DNA from: Fusarium oxysporum f. sp. lycopersici 4287
Taxonomy: Eukaryota > Ascomycota > Sordariomycetes > Hypocreales > Nectriaceae
Length of the DNA: 64,000 nt
Direction of reading: 5' to 3'
Assembly: GCF_000149955.1 (NCBI RefSeq)
Contig: NC_030992.1
Span: 771,952-835,951, forward strand
Below are positions 47,661 to 59,970 of this stretch, piece after piece; position 1 is the first letter of the stretch; every line of letters begins with the position of its first letter. The position numbers and the translations under genes are program-made. The notes under the pieces are model-generated. The model searched no databases and was not told the origin of the DNA. It worked only from the letters and a program-made list of their open reading frames with translations.

Positions 47661-48415
47661 TGCAGCCGTCGGATGGAGCCGAAGTGAGCTAAGCTGATCG
47701 ACACTCGGCGCGCACGAAACTCGGTATCTTCAGGGGAGATAACAGCTGGTACCTGCGTGGCTGGGGAAGATTAAAGGGAAAATTCCTCTGCCTTTAGAAT
47801 TTTGCAAGCATCATGTCAAAGAGGACCCGGGAATCTATGGCCGAGGTTGCGGGGAATCTGTTGGAGCTTTGGCTCCGCAAACGCTAGTCAAGGTTGGAGA
47901 AGAGGCTAAGCCAGAATAGGATGGTCAAATGAGAGCACTGCTCACCTCCAAAGTATGCTAGACTTACGTGCTTAAAATTCAGCTGCATGGTGTTGGTTGT
48001 TAAAATTTCACTGCAATTTTAACACACTCCGGAGCCTCTTAAGACTTGCCTTTGTATGGCAATGTTACTGATACATATATACGATCATGAAAAGTTCCCC
48101 TGATTTAGAGTGAAAAATATCTGGAAACCAAAAGTCAGAGATCCCTGTTACAATACCTTTCCATATCAGCCCCCGTTACACCATACGAAGATTCCAAAAG
48201 CTCTTACTACTTATACTCGCGAGACCAATCTTGGTAATCTTGATCAATATACTAGCAAGATACATGATATGTTGAAGTGCTAGAATAATGATTCGAAAGA
48301 TGTAGCTTAAGTGCCACTGTTTTCTTGGAATCTCTTGGGATAAATTCATGCTATCTGGGAGGTGGACCTCTTTCACAGAGTGGCCTCGCGCGTTACATGA
48401 CAGCATATACGTTAT
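47661..48415. other. Intergenic region
   Basis: It lies upstream of the Zn2Cys6 gene and downstream of the SNF2 gene. It contains one copy of a dispersed motif in a perfect 9-base-arm palindrome (47999-48023). No gene was recognised. Confidence 0.5.
47999..48023 (-). repeat. Palindromic copy of TTAAAATTGCAGTGAAA motif
   Basis: Arms GTTAAAATT and AATTTTAAC flank the seven bases TCACTGC. Read on the minus strand it matches GTTAAAATTGCAGTGAAA, the motif repeated six times at 58139-59769. Only this copy has a full second arm. Confidence 0.7.
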
Positions 48416-51400
48416 CTAGTAGATTTCTTCTTCAAAACCCAGGGCTGCAATTTGCTTCTTGTACTCCTGTTGCTGTCGTATATCCTGTGCTATTTAGTTA
48501 TGCTCCACATCTATCAATCGAACATCTTACCTCTTCCACTGTGTTTCTCGTAATATATCTTGTAACTCGAACCTCGCTTTCTTGCCCGAGGCGGATGGCT
48601 CGAGAAATCGCCTGGCTCTCGACGCTGGGATTCCATTGTAGTTCTGCGATGAAGATTCGATTTGCGCAAGTCAAGTTCAATCTGCGGTGGTATCAGTCTA
48701 CCGATACAACTAAAAGGGCAAACAACGTACCCAAATGCTCCGGTTCCTGTTGTCATGATGAGAACAGGCGTCTCATCCTCATTCTCAAACTTGAGGAGCG
48801 TGGCTTGCCGTTGAGGCAGGGGGATGTTGCCGTCGAGTTGAAGGTATGGAATCTTAGCCTGCTCCAGGTGTCTTGATACTAAATACAGCGTTCGTGTCCA
48901 GCAAGAAAAGATTATACTGTTTGTTGTTAGCGGCAACCTGCGATTTGGGATTAGCATACCTTTTTGTGGTCCAAAGATCCTTCTGCACATCCTCAACCAG
49001 AGTCCGTATTTTGGTTGAAAAGCCTTGTTCATTGAAGTAGCTCTCGTGATCATCCTTTGAGGCAGTAGCCTTCCGCCGCTTCCTGGGTCTCTCGCCTGCT
49101 GCCATAGTTTGTTCGTCCCTAGGCACTGAAGGTTCTTTATACCATCTTATGCAGATGGGGCACCGTCGTTGAGTCTCGGGTAAGCACATACTTGACTCTT
49201 CAATGCACTTCGAACACAGAATATGTGAGCATTCATCGTCAAACATCCTCGTCGTCAAGTCACATCCCAGTACTGGCATTGGCTGCTCACACCCCACGCA
49301 GGATATTTCTCCATATTGACCAGCAGTCCCAACTATTGCCTCTCGTTCTTCCAGGAGACTTCTCCGGTGCCACGAGAAGAGTTTCTGATGTGTCCCGTGG
49401 TTGCAGACAATTCGCAACTGAAGCCACATCTGGAACATGCCAAACTGGGAGCTCTTTTTGACTTCACCCATTCGATGCTCCATGTTGCGTAGAATGAAAG
49501 CCTTTGTTTTGTCATATTGATCGCGCTCTTGTGGACTGAACTCTAAATGTCGGACAAACTGCCGTGTTTTGGGCAAGTTCAAGACCTCTCTAGTTCGGCG
49601 TAGACACAATGCTTCGAGGAGCATGACTAGGCGATCCCTTACGAGCTCAGGGTCTTCGAATGAGTTGTCGAATGGTGTTTCTATCCACTTCCTAAACTCG
49701 GATGCCTTATCGAATGGCTCGGCGCGAATGAAGCGGAACAGTGAGCCAATGTCGGTGAGCTTATTTTGGATGGGTGTCCCGGAAAGACACCACCGAGAGT
49801 TGGCGTGGAGATATTCGCATGCTTGGAAGAACTTTGTGGATGGGCGACGTATGATATGAGCTTCAAGCTTCCCGGTTAGATAGGTGTCTTGACAAGCGCT
49901 GCAGATGAGTAACTCACCTTCATCAAGGACTATTCGATACCAACCCAACTTGTACAACGGTGAAGCCTTCCCTTTTCCTATCAGGTATTCAGCAGTAAGC
50001 GTATGATATGTTGTCACCACAATATCCGAGTCTTCGATGACAGATAGCTCCTCAAGAGTCTTCGGTCTGCTCTCACCATGGTACCTAACCACTCTGAGAC
50101 CTCTCTTTAGGTGCCTGTACAGTGTCAGAAATGCCCTCCGAGTGAGGTCTCGCGACACTTACTTCTTAACCTCATTCATCCACTCATCGACCAATACTGA
50201 GCTCTATCAGTAGCTGAAACAAGACTGACGATGAGCAGAGACTCACAAGCTGCTGAGACTACAACTAGAGTAGAACGAGAGAATTTGAGAGATCTCCTGC
50301 TTTTGTGCTCCGCATTTCTATCCTCCGCCCACTGTTGGCCATTGTCAAGAGTCTTCATGATCAAAGCGAGGATGGAAAGCGACTTTCCCATCCCCATGTC
50401 GTCAGCAAGAATACCGCCGCCCCTCTCTTCTGGCCGTATATCCTTACGTCTCTTGGTGATTCTGTGTCGGTATTGGAATTTTCCATTCTCATATTCGATC
50501 TCTTCCCAAAGTCTGTACTTTTCGTTGATATGCCCAGACTCTCTCTCGAGCATGAAACCCAGTGCTTCCTTCTGATGTCTATATTGTTATTAGCGCCACA
50601 GTCAACTGGTCGTTTAGTTTCGATAGGCCACCTTAAAAGCTGACGCGTCACCTTGTCACCACCTTCAACCATCTCAAGCTCACGGCTGTTCTCAACAGTC
50701 TTGTAAACCTCATCCACCATCTTCCGAAGTTGATCTTCCTTGCTCATTTTCTTAGGGACACCATCACTAGGAGCCGGTTGCGTATCTTGGACTTCGCCAG
50801 CTCCGGTATCTTGGATGCTAATGTTCAGGAAGTGCGGATTCTCGTAAGCAAAACCATGTCTTCCGTGGCTTGACCTTTGAAGCCACAGCTTTCCATTGGA
50901 GAGCCTTTTCCCAATATCCAACGCCTTTGATCGTAGACCATAGATGTTTATGTCGACTTTCACCCTAGCGTCCGCGGGTTTGTTTGCGCGATTTATGACC
51001 TCTCTCAGATCGTATCTTAAGGCCAGTGGTTGAATATTGACTGATGTCTCCCCCATTATGAGCAAGAGAGTCTGACCTGCCGCTGAAGGTAGATGACCGA
51101 AGTACTTCTGATCACCAGGGAAACAAAGCATGAGTTGCTTCTGGTACTCCTTTGATGTGAAGTATTGATAAGCTGAGACCTCTGCTGCCAGTCTTTCATC
51201 TATGGATGACATGTCATCAGGCACTAATTTCACTTCGATGTTGTGAAGCTAAGGCAAATGAGTATTAAGTCTTGACTGAGGAACATCATTGAAGGTGTAT
51301 GTATTTACCATGCCGTAGTGAACTATGACGTCGTCATCTTCCGGTAATGTTATAGGTGTTGCATTTGACCGACTTGGCACAGAAAGCTCTGGTGTCATAG

Positions 51401-51928
51401 CTGACCCTTCTCGAGAGCTTTCGGTGGGCAATTGAAGGAATTGGAAGCTTTCTAGTGTAGTAGACATACCCGAGGGGACGTTTTGTTCTTCGTCGGGATG
51501 AGATGTCATTTGAATATTGTTCATGTCGAAGTCGATATCAAAATTCATCATTCCAAGTTGTGGATCAACGTCTAGAGCATTGTTTTGAGTATAGTGGTGT
51601 TCAGAGACACCATGTTCTGGAAATAAAGGATCACTGTTTTGTATCTTTAGTCATAGGTTGAATTGATACATAAAGCTACATACACTAGAGTATTTGTGAA
51701 ACTGGACTGGAGGTGGTTGTCAGCTTCAGTAACGTCTCCATTTAGAGCGCACCAAAAGGCTTGCGAGGTCTCATCAACCGATCCATTGATGCCGAGTCCT
51801 TGAGCACTAGGAGCATCGCCCATGTAAAGATCTTGGTCTTGCTCCACTCCCAGCCAGTCGTCCAGGGAGTGATACATATCGTGCTTGTCGTCATCTACGG
51901 GATTGAGGAGATCCCGCACGTTAGACAT
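48416..51928 (-). CDS. SNF2-family ATPase with embedded RING finger (Rad5/Rad16-like)
   Basis: An ATP-driven DNA translocase with probable ubiquitin-ligase activity, nuclear. Ten exons from the start: 51684-51928, 51309-51633, 50632-51248, 50247-50578, 50163-50196, 49918-50114, 48960-49860, 48731-48916, 48531-48681 and 48416-48484, giving 1018 residues; all phases agree. Motif I is GGGILADDMGMGKS (about 450-463). The DEAH box is split by an intron and rebuilt at about 581-584. SGTPIQN is motif III. A RING with Cys-x2-Cys, Cys-x-His-x2-Cys-x2-Cys and CPIC lies at about 775-825, between the two helicase lobes. The C-lobe shows QAISRAIRLGQ, with Ile where His is common. The N-terminal 190 residues are acidic and unassigned. 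It is divergent from the NACHT gene at 52456. The start could lie upstream in frame at 52039. Confidence 0.9.
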
Positions 51929-52455
51929 ACTGTCAATATTTCGAAGTATTCGACTGCGACGGAAACTATTTGATTGTGAACCACGCACTGTTGAAGTATG
52001 AGAACTATGATAACTTTGACGGCAAGTTCTTCTTGACACACGGACAATATGAAAATCAGGCTGTGCAAGCCCTTATTCTAATGCAGGAGATCCCTAGAGT
52101 CGGTGACCCAACGTCGAATCAGAACCTCTTTTTCAGCCAACTGCAGCTCGCTTGGCCAACAAGGCAGACCAATGTCATCACATATGGTTCGCTCTGCGCT
52201 TGTGTTACCCAGTGATTGGATGGTAAGACCTGAAAATGCAACACCGCCATTAAAGGCTTTCAGCAAGGCGAATTTTGAGGCATTATTGGACTTCTGCAGT
52301 TAGGTTGCCTCTTTCTTCACACCGCCAGCTGGTCCTGGTGCTGCAAATCCCTCCTCGAGTCACTGACAGCTGCCCTGCCCTTCTCATTAACACAATGGTT
52401 TATTGAGCCTCGATCTTAGAGGGATCTATCCAGTGCCATTCAATTGCTCTTCACG
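51929..52455. other. Divergent promoter region
   Basis: 527 bases between the start codons of the SNF2 ATPase and the NACHT-zinc finger gene. No coding feature was recognised. Confidence 0.5.
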
Positions 52456-55400
52456 ATGAACCGGCTTTATGAACTGGCTGACGAATTCAGGAGATCCCTG
52501 AAAACCCACCATGAAGAAGAATTCGAAAATACGACTATTGAAGATATGCGAAAGGAGATCCATGATATTCAATTGTTGCGAGACAAAACCAACAACATGA
52601 TGGATATGAATCGACTGCGGATGTTTCTTGGCGGTATGGAAGAACTCGAGAAAGTCCTCTTGCGCCTTCAGTTTCCTGGCACGACAGGTGTAATGTCAAT
52701 CGTTTGGGGCTCCGTGAGGTTCTTACTCAGGGTAATCATTGGCCTCTGGTTCATGCACGGGACTCAGCTAAAGGCTTACAGAGTACGAACACTACTGATA
52801 GGGCTTTTGACGGAGTGCTCGATGTTTACGGACTTCTTGGAGCCCAGCTCCTGCCCTTGACTCGATTTGAGGAATTCTTCCAAAGGTTTCCGTTTGCCAT
52901 AGAGTGCATAGTCAATATCTATCATGATATACAGCGATTCCATTCCATAGCATATAGGCTTTTCTCACTTACAACGAAGCGTAAGATATCCTTTGCAGAG
53001 ACGAATCTCGCTCGGCTGACTTATCCAAGTATGGCAGCGTCTTCAGAGGCCTATCTGGGATGACGCAAGTCACTTATTTTCAAGACTATCCGATTTTCTA
53101 GGTTCACACGCTAAGTTCATCAAAGAACACAGTCCTTCTACACAAGGTGAGTTTCCAAGTCACAGTGATTCAACAGAATGATCTAATTCCACAGACTATG
53201 ATGCCCTTCATGCGGCCTTCCAGCAGTACTCATATGGCCTCAAGTCAGACTGGAAGAACTTCGAGGCCGATGAAAAGGCTCGGAGGCTTGGAAGAAAGTA
53301 CGAAGTGACTGAATGGATCGCTTCTTCTCCGAAGATGCCAAGGTTGCAAGATGAGTTCCGTGATATGGTGATCTGTCCTAAGAGTGGTCGTTGGCTTTTC
53401 CGAAACTACAGCGATATTTCGGAGTGGATGGGCGAGGAAGACCCCCCTCACTCAGCCATATGGCTGCATGGGAACGTCGGATATGGTAACTATTCCCTAT
53501 AGACCTTTCAGAAGATACTGATGAATCTAGGCAAAACGGTGCTTGCATCCCTGATAGTTGATGAACTGAAATCATCTAAACTCCAGAATACAATGCCCTC
53601 ATTCCCAGAGGCCAGTAAGACATGTTATTTTTACTGCCAAGAAGACGACATTGAACACAGAAACCATCTTGATATCCTTAAAGGTATACTCCTACAGATG
53701 GTAGAGGCCGAAGATTATATAATCCCCTTTTGCTACCAGGAAAAGGTCACAAGTGGAGGCTCCAACCTCATAGATGCAAAGCTGGCTCAAAAGCTCATCA
53801 AGACTTTTGTCGAGTTCTCTGTAAGACACTATATTTTGATAGACGGATTGGACGAATGTGAAGGAGCCGAGATCCAACAGACTGCACAGTTCTTCAAGGA
53901 TCTGGTGTCGACATACGATACGCAAATCAGACTGGGGCATCTGAGAGTCCTTTTCATCGGTCGAGAAACATCTGACACCAAAAAGCATATACCTGGAGAC
54001 GATTGCATCAGCATAGCACTCAGGCCCGAGGACAACCATGACGATATAAGAGCTTTTGTGCAGAAGAAACTTCCAGACTTTTCAAAATCAAGTCACGGCA
54101 TTGGTTTCAGTCTATCTGAAGCTGACAAAGCAGACGTCGAAAGGATCATTTGCCATCAAAGCCAAGGTTCATACTGATCAACAGTGCAGTAGTATAACTT
54201 CAAGGCTGATATGACTTTGTAGACTCCTTCCTCTACGCACACCTGGCAATTGAATTTCTACTCCAGCAAGATACCAAAGGTGACTTGCTAACCCTACTTA
54301 GACAAGGGATACTACCAACGAAGCTTGGAGACATGTAGGTACTCTGATGTTAGCACTTAACTTTAACTTACTGTTCCAGGTACGAAAGATTGCTCGACTC
54401 TGTCAAGAAGAGTCTTGTGGCACAGCCAGGAGGTTCTGTGAGGTGGGAGAGATCGAAACTACTATTTGGGTGGCTCATTTGTGCCAAAAGACCACTCAGA
54501 TGGCATGAGATGCAAGCAATCTTATGCTTTGACCCTATTCAACTCAAAATAGACTTTGAGAATGACATGCTACGACAAGATATGGAGAAATATCTTGGCT
54601 CCATCGTGCATGTCCTTGACGGAGGTCATATTCGACTCATCCACTCGACTGCGCGCAGGTCGGTTTTAATCACAACAAAAAGTGGTAATTGCAAGTGGCT
54701 TACGTTACCTGGCACTTTTAGATACATCATAGAGAACAAACATATCAGTGAGAAGCAGGTCCAGTGCCAGTTAACTACTATATGTCTCAGATACTTGACC
54801 CTCCCATGCTTCACCCGGGACGACAACTACCTATCGCACCAAAGAAGCCAAGATGCCAAACTGGGTTGGTTCTCTTTCCAGGACTATGCGTGCTCTCAGT
54901 GGCTTTATCATGTCGACACTTTGATCAGAGACTGTAGTGAAATCTTTGCAGCCGAGAACTCTTCAGACGTTGCAGCGGACTTTGCTTACGCTTTGAAACA
55001 TTTCGTTAATACTCATCGTGTAGATTTGACCACCACTAAGCATTTTGAGTTGGTTGAAACCCACATAGAGACGTTCATGGACTTGGAACTCTACGAAGAC
55101 CTTCATTGGCTGTGGAACCACATATACACTCACCAGCGAGGTGATTACACAACAAAAAACACCGTTGGAGTTAAGCAAATCGAGAACGGACTCAAGGATA
55201 ATAGGACAGAACTGGAACGGTTCCCCTCAAGCCAAAGATCCGGTGACGAGGATACCATCGAGGACTATTATGGTTCGAATCTCTTCAAGTGCAATCGTAC
55301 ACTGTGTCGGTTTTTCTACGTCGGCTATGACAAGAAGAGCGCCCGAGATGATCACGGGAGGCGACACGAGAGACCTTTTCATTGCCCTATGTCCTGCAAC

Positions 55401-55694
55401 GCGGCTCCTCTTGGCTTCATGAGTAACAAGGATAGGGATCGACATATCAATATTTACCATCCAGAACTAAGCGAAGGACCCCCCATATTTGAGACTTTAA
55501 GCCGCCGGCAGGCCTCTGGGGGATTCGTTTGCAAGATCTGCAACAAGACCTTCACGAGAAACATCAATCTCAAAAGCCATGAACGGAGTCACTTTGGGGA
55601 CAGGCCTTTCGCCTGTGCGACTTGCGGAAAGGCTTTTGCTAGGGTGAATGATTGCCGAAGGCATGAGAAGATACACGCAAGGAGAGGATATTGA
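52456..55694 (+). CDS. NACHT (STAND/NLR-like) protein with C-terminal C2H2 zinc fingers
   Basis: A signal-transducing NTPase of the fungal NLR-like type. Seven exons, 52456-52731, 52782-52980, 53030-53146, 53195-53485, 53531-54166, 54223-54334 and 54380-55694, give 981 residues with agreeing phases. The N-terminal helical region (about 20-200) resembles the domain that often precedes fungal NACHT modules (Pfam DUF7708-like, from memory). The P-loop GNVGYGKT (about 288-296) is split by intron 4; Walker B is ILIDGLDEC (about 395-403). A winged-helix-like part follows near 540-680 (LLFGWLICAKRPLRWHEM). At the end are one atypical Cys/His module and two canonical C2H2 fingers (CKICNKTF...H, CATCGKAF...H), where most NLRs carry WD40, ankyrin or TPR repeats. 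The gene is intact. Confidence 0.88.
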
Positions 55695-56025
55695 CATAGA
55701 GGCGGAGGGACTAAGTTCTGAGTTCTGCGTGGTGATATAAGTTCTCATGCACAGGTCTCGACTGCAAATAATACATCTAGCTCACCACTTAGACATTTAT
55801 ACCACAATTGCTGAGCAATTGCTACAGCGCCTTGGGGAAGTAATAAAACTTCTGGCGTGAAGATAAGGTGCCAAAATTAACTGGTCTAAAGACCTACCTA
55901 AGATATACTAAGTTTACCTAAATACTTTCGTCACTTAGGTAAATGGTCCGAAGTTTTCTTGCCACCCCTGGAGCGTAATTGGGCTTGGAAGCACCAGGTA
56001 GGTATGACATACTCGAATGGCTGAC
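55695..56025. other. Convergent 3' region
   Basis: It lies between the NACHT and HET genes and contains copy B of the dispersed AT-rich repeat (55868-55923). Confidence 0.5.
55868..55923 (-). repeat. Dispersed AT-rich repeat, copy B
   Basis: The reverse complement aligns to 11047-11098: both contain TTAGGTAA-TTAGTATATCTTAG, then TTTAGACCA-TTAATTTTG-CAC. This copy has about four extra bases in the middle. The immediate flank (CACTTAGGTAAATGG at about 55931-55945) repeats the TTAGGTAAA core. Confidence 0.55.
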
Positions 56026-57952
56026 CTACTTTTCCTTCGGCTCCAAATCAACACTCTGAAACTTGACGCTAGTCCAAACTGTCATATCTTCGAACAGGGC
56101 TAAACCGACTCTCCTGTAACTTCCACTAGACGTTTTGAGTATCATTAAAGCCACTCCGGTTTCTTCATGATAGCTGCTGGATTTACCCAGGAGAAGATAC
56201 TCGCATTCCCCCCCGGCGAATTCTAGATCTGAAGCTGACTCCACAAGATCCAGCATCGTAGACAGCGTCCACCGCTTAGTAAGGTCCATATCGCTGAATT
56301 GAAGTATTCTGCAAGACAACCTGACCTTGGCTGCTGTCAAGATCTCGACCTTGGCGTCTTCCACCTCTATCGGATCTTCGTACCGAATTCCGCCATCGAC
56401 TGAAACCCAGGACCAGCTGGGAGCTCTTTTGAGGTGTCTTTCTCCTACTCTATCGTTATCTGACTTGTACCACGCTAGAAGTTGGATGAACCATCGCTGC
56501 CAGTGGCTGTAGATATGCGAGTCTCGCCAAACCTTTTGTAATTCAGTTGTGATACCCGTGACCGCTGGCAGTCTATCTTCAGGATCCTTCAGTTCTCTTC
56601 GCGTGTACTGAATAATGATAGTCTTCCAAAGGTAGAGTTTCTCCGAATCATGTGTTCCATAGGACGGCTCACCCTCATCGTCGAAGGAGGCCCACGGTAA
56701 TGACTCAAGATGCTGCTGATATTCTAAACCCGCATTATTTCCAGTAACACTCTGCAGCTCGGTCTCTTGGCACTGCCAAAGAAGTTGATAGTCTGAGAAA
56801 ATGAGCATTCGGGACGACAGCATATACTCCTGAAGAGTCCAGCCCCTTTTGTCGAGAGGATGATCAGGCTGATATGGGCTTCCCGACAAATAAACAGTCC
56901 CAATACGACCTTCATTCATCGGTATTTCAAACTTATGCTCTGGCAGATACGTAAGACTCTTATCCGGCAGGCTTGCTAAGAATCCTTCACATGCTCTTGT
57001 CGCAGTCCCAGCAGCCAACGTGATCGAAGCATTCTTGTACGTTGTCGCCATTTTGGAAATTTCTCTCCTTTTGTCTTCGGGACAGTTTTGGATGATGCAC
57101 AGTCTATCCACCCAGAGATAAATAAATCCTAGTTCTCTAGTCACGCGAATTGCATCTTGGACAGACTGTTCCAACTCTGCAAGTTTGACCTCTTTCAGTA
57201 GATCTTGCTCGTTGTTCAGGCGAAGCTCCGAAAGCCGGCTTTCCATTTTCGGGTTCGGCTTTCCCCAGCAGTAGCTTAAAGCAAGATATGATCCCCGAGT
57301 CTCTGTTTGGTTGATCTGTAGCTGTGCAGTCTGGCCGCTCAGTTTTATGACGCGTGTAGGAAGGAAGATATCTCTTGAGTATCGGCACTTTCGATGACCC
57401 CGACTTGGTGTACCTGGTCCCAGGCAAGCCTCTATCAGTTTTGTGGCGGATGAATAGACTTCTGGGCTTGAAACGTCCCTGCATAGTGGTCGTCGTGATA
57501 TCAAGCTGGAGAGGGGATCGCCTAGTAAAGCAGATTAGAAAAGAAAGTATAAAGAGGAAGCCAGATCCCGAACTTTCTTTGACAAATGGATAGAGTGTGA
57601 TACTTCCCACTGCGCCATCCACACGACCAGTCAAGGCGTTAATATCGGAGTCTTTGCCTCCCGTATTAGGTGTTGAGTTCCAGAAACGTAGGCATTCCCC
57701 TTTCTCCCAGTATTGTCTAAATTCATTTAGGGCAAGTTCATAAATTAGATTGCACAGATCACAGCCAGCTCTGGCTGAGCTTATGAGACTCTGGCGGGTT
57801 TTATGGGCAAACCCAGGAGAAGAGTTCAGATCTTGCAGCCCTTGTTGGGAAAACAAATGTGTACAGGCAGCGCATCGACGTATGAGTTCTTGCACCTGCG
57901 CTCTTTCAAGTGGTAGTATGGCGACGGGGCCGTTATCGCCAGAGCTCCCCAT
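56026..57952 (-). CDS. HET-domain protein
   Basis: Heterokaryon-incompatibility domain protein, a regulator of fungal cell death after non-self fusion. Exon 1 is 57574-57952 and exon 2 is 56026-57521, giving 624 residues. The intron has a weak GTTCGG donor but is needed to keep frame. The N-terminal part has paired Cys (RRCAACTHLF, AGCDLCNLI) typical of the leader region. HET motifs: YLALSYCWG (about 205), the QDAIRVTRELGFIYLWVDRLCIIQ stretch (about 240-265, in pieces), KMATTYKNASITLAAG, and RGWTLQEYMLSSRMLIF. In the second motif Arg replaces the more usual Ser or Ala (VDRLCI). The C-terminal third is a generic HET companion region. It looks intact. Confidence 0.88.
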
Positions 57953-58138
57953 TTCTAGCCCAGATTCTATGTGTCTGATAACGCTTATGTAGAGTTCAAA
58001 TCGACGTGCAGTCGGCCTGCAGAGGCTAGGCTAGTAGACTGCCTAACAAGGACCCTTGGACATCAGGCTAAGGCTTCCATAAGAAAACTCACGAGATCAG
58101 GTCAGTTAAGCACTGCCTTCTGAAACCCTACGTAGTTT

Positions 58139-59769
58139 GTTAAATTTGCAGTGAAAGGTGGCAGGGATTGTGGGGGGCCTCAAAGACGGTCAATGTGCGT
58201 AAGCTGAACAAACGGTCTGACACAAACGGTCCCGGTAGTTAAAGGCTAATGAAGAAGCCCACCTATGTAGGCACAAGTTTTATTTCAAGGCTAGCTCCTG
58301 TTGATCAGTGGAAGGGTAAGGACGAGTACTCCGCCACCTCTCTATACTAATTGGCATCTCAGGAACTTGTCCAGGCTGAAGTGTCCGATAATAAAAGATC
58401 GCTTTAAATATAATTCCCGTGTAGGGCAAATTTGCAGTGAAAGGTTATGCCAAGAACTCGTCGGGTATCATTCTTCGAGCAAGAAGATAGAAACTTAATA
58501 TTGGTATATTTGTAAATTCCAATGCTGACATCGCCTTGGCATCGGTGTGGATCACATGGGATCTTTGGGTCACTGCCACTCTATTGTTGACATGGGGCGC
58601 GGGATGTCGAGATGTGTTAAAATTGCAGTGAAACTAAAAAAGCATTTAAGAAACACCACAACCAACGATTTCAGTGTGCTCAATCTAAAATCCATATCAA
58701 CAACACTGAACAAGATAACCATAGATTGATTATCCGCCAGCCACTCAATGTTAAGTAGAAAGCATTGATCAGGTCCAGTGAGAGTACGCAAATGGAAAAG
58801 AACAAGAGAATCTGGTGTAAATGAGTACGAGAATATCACCCAAATAACAGCCCAGCTTTCAATAGACATACAAACAAGTTCGCCTTTATATATTTATGAA
58901 CTTGCCAACAGGGAAAATGTCAGCTGGCGAGGGCGCCGACTGAGACGTTTTACACAGGCCCAGGGATAAGTCTTTCGGATTCTACCTTACTATTATAAGT
59001 TACCTAAAACTTGGATCAGTCGATGGATATGAAGTATCTCTGGTGCTGCAACACGATAAAGTTTCCTGATGAACATGACTTCAAGTAGAGCTAGATCAGT
59101 CAGACGGAAAACAGTCAAAATAATTACAGCTACTACCTATGAAATAATCTCGCGACAAGTTAAAAAACGCAGTGAAACGTTTATGTTTGTGAATTTGGCA
59201 GTCAGGACTATAGGGACTTGGGGTAAGGTGGGCGATGTGGAAGCTTCAGCTCTCGGCCAAATGATCAAATCCTCGCTTATCACAACTGATTAGGAGCGCA
59301 AGTCGTCGGGATGTGTTAAAATTGCAGTGAAAAAGAAAAGTGAGGCTATCGTGAAATTACCAATCTATATATGATCATTAAAAATGCCTGCTTCAAGAAC
59401 TAATACGTCGGAAACTCTTGTCTTTCCGAATTATTCACCAATCCTCATTGTTAAGCTGTATTCTTCTCATAAAAAGCAACAGAGTTGAAGAAGTGTTGAA
59501 ATACGGACGATCTTTACCTTCGCAAGGCCCCTGATAAAACAGAGCCTGAACTGGTCCTAAACGGCGTTTGACGACTCAATAGTATTAAAAAGAAAAACTC
59601 TACAAGCGACACTTGGAAATGGCATCTCTCCATTTCGCAGAAGAAATACCAGCAATCTATTCATAACGGCAGGTTGACATTTGCAGCAAAGCACATCCAG
59701 CATGCAAATCGGCACATTTCGTGTGGTTAGTCTAACTGAGCCCTAGGAGGGTTAAAATTGCAGTGAAGG
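58139..59769 (+). repeat. Six dispersed direct copies of a 17-20 base motif
   Basis: Copies lie at about 58139-58157 (GTTAAATTTGCAGTGAAAG), 58426-58444 (GCAAATTTGCAGTGAAAGG), 58615-58633 (TGTTAAAATTGCAGTGAAA), 59159-59177 (GTTAAAAAACGCAGTGAAA), 59313-59331 (GTGTTAAAATTGCAGTGAA) and 59751-59769 (GTTAAAATTGCAGTGAAGG). The core GCAGTGAA is invariant, all on the plus strand, at irregular spacing of about 150-540 bases. The third and fifth also share GATGTG or GGATGTG upstream. Function is unknown. Confidence 0.75.
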
Positions 59770-59970
59770 CTGCACGTCGTGGGCGTGATGCGAATTCCTT
59801 TCAACACCAATCATGCAAATCCCGGCCTCTAGTGACGTCCTGATTGATGTACCTAGTGCGGCCCACTGGAGGACAATCGGTCTGTTCTTACCAGGCACAA
59901 ACACTTAGCAAAACGCTAAAACCTCCAACATTCCAGACAACTCAAATCTCGACACTTCTTCCAGGTCGAT

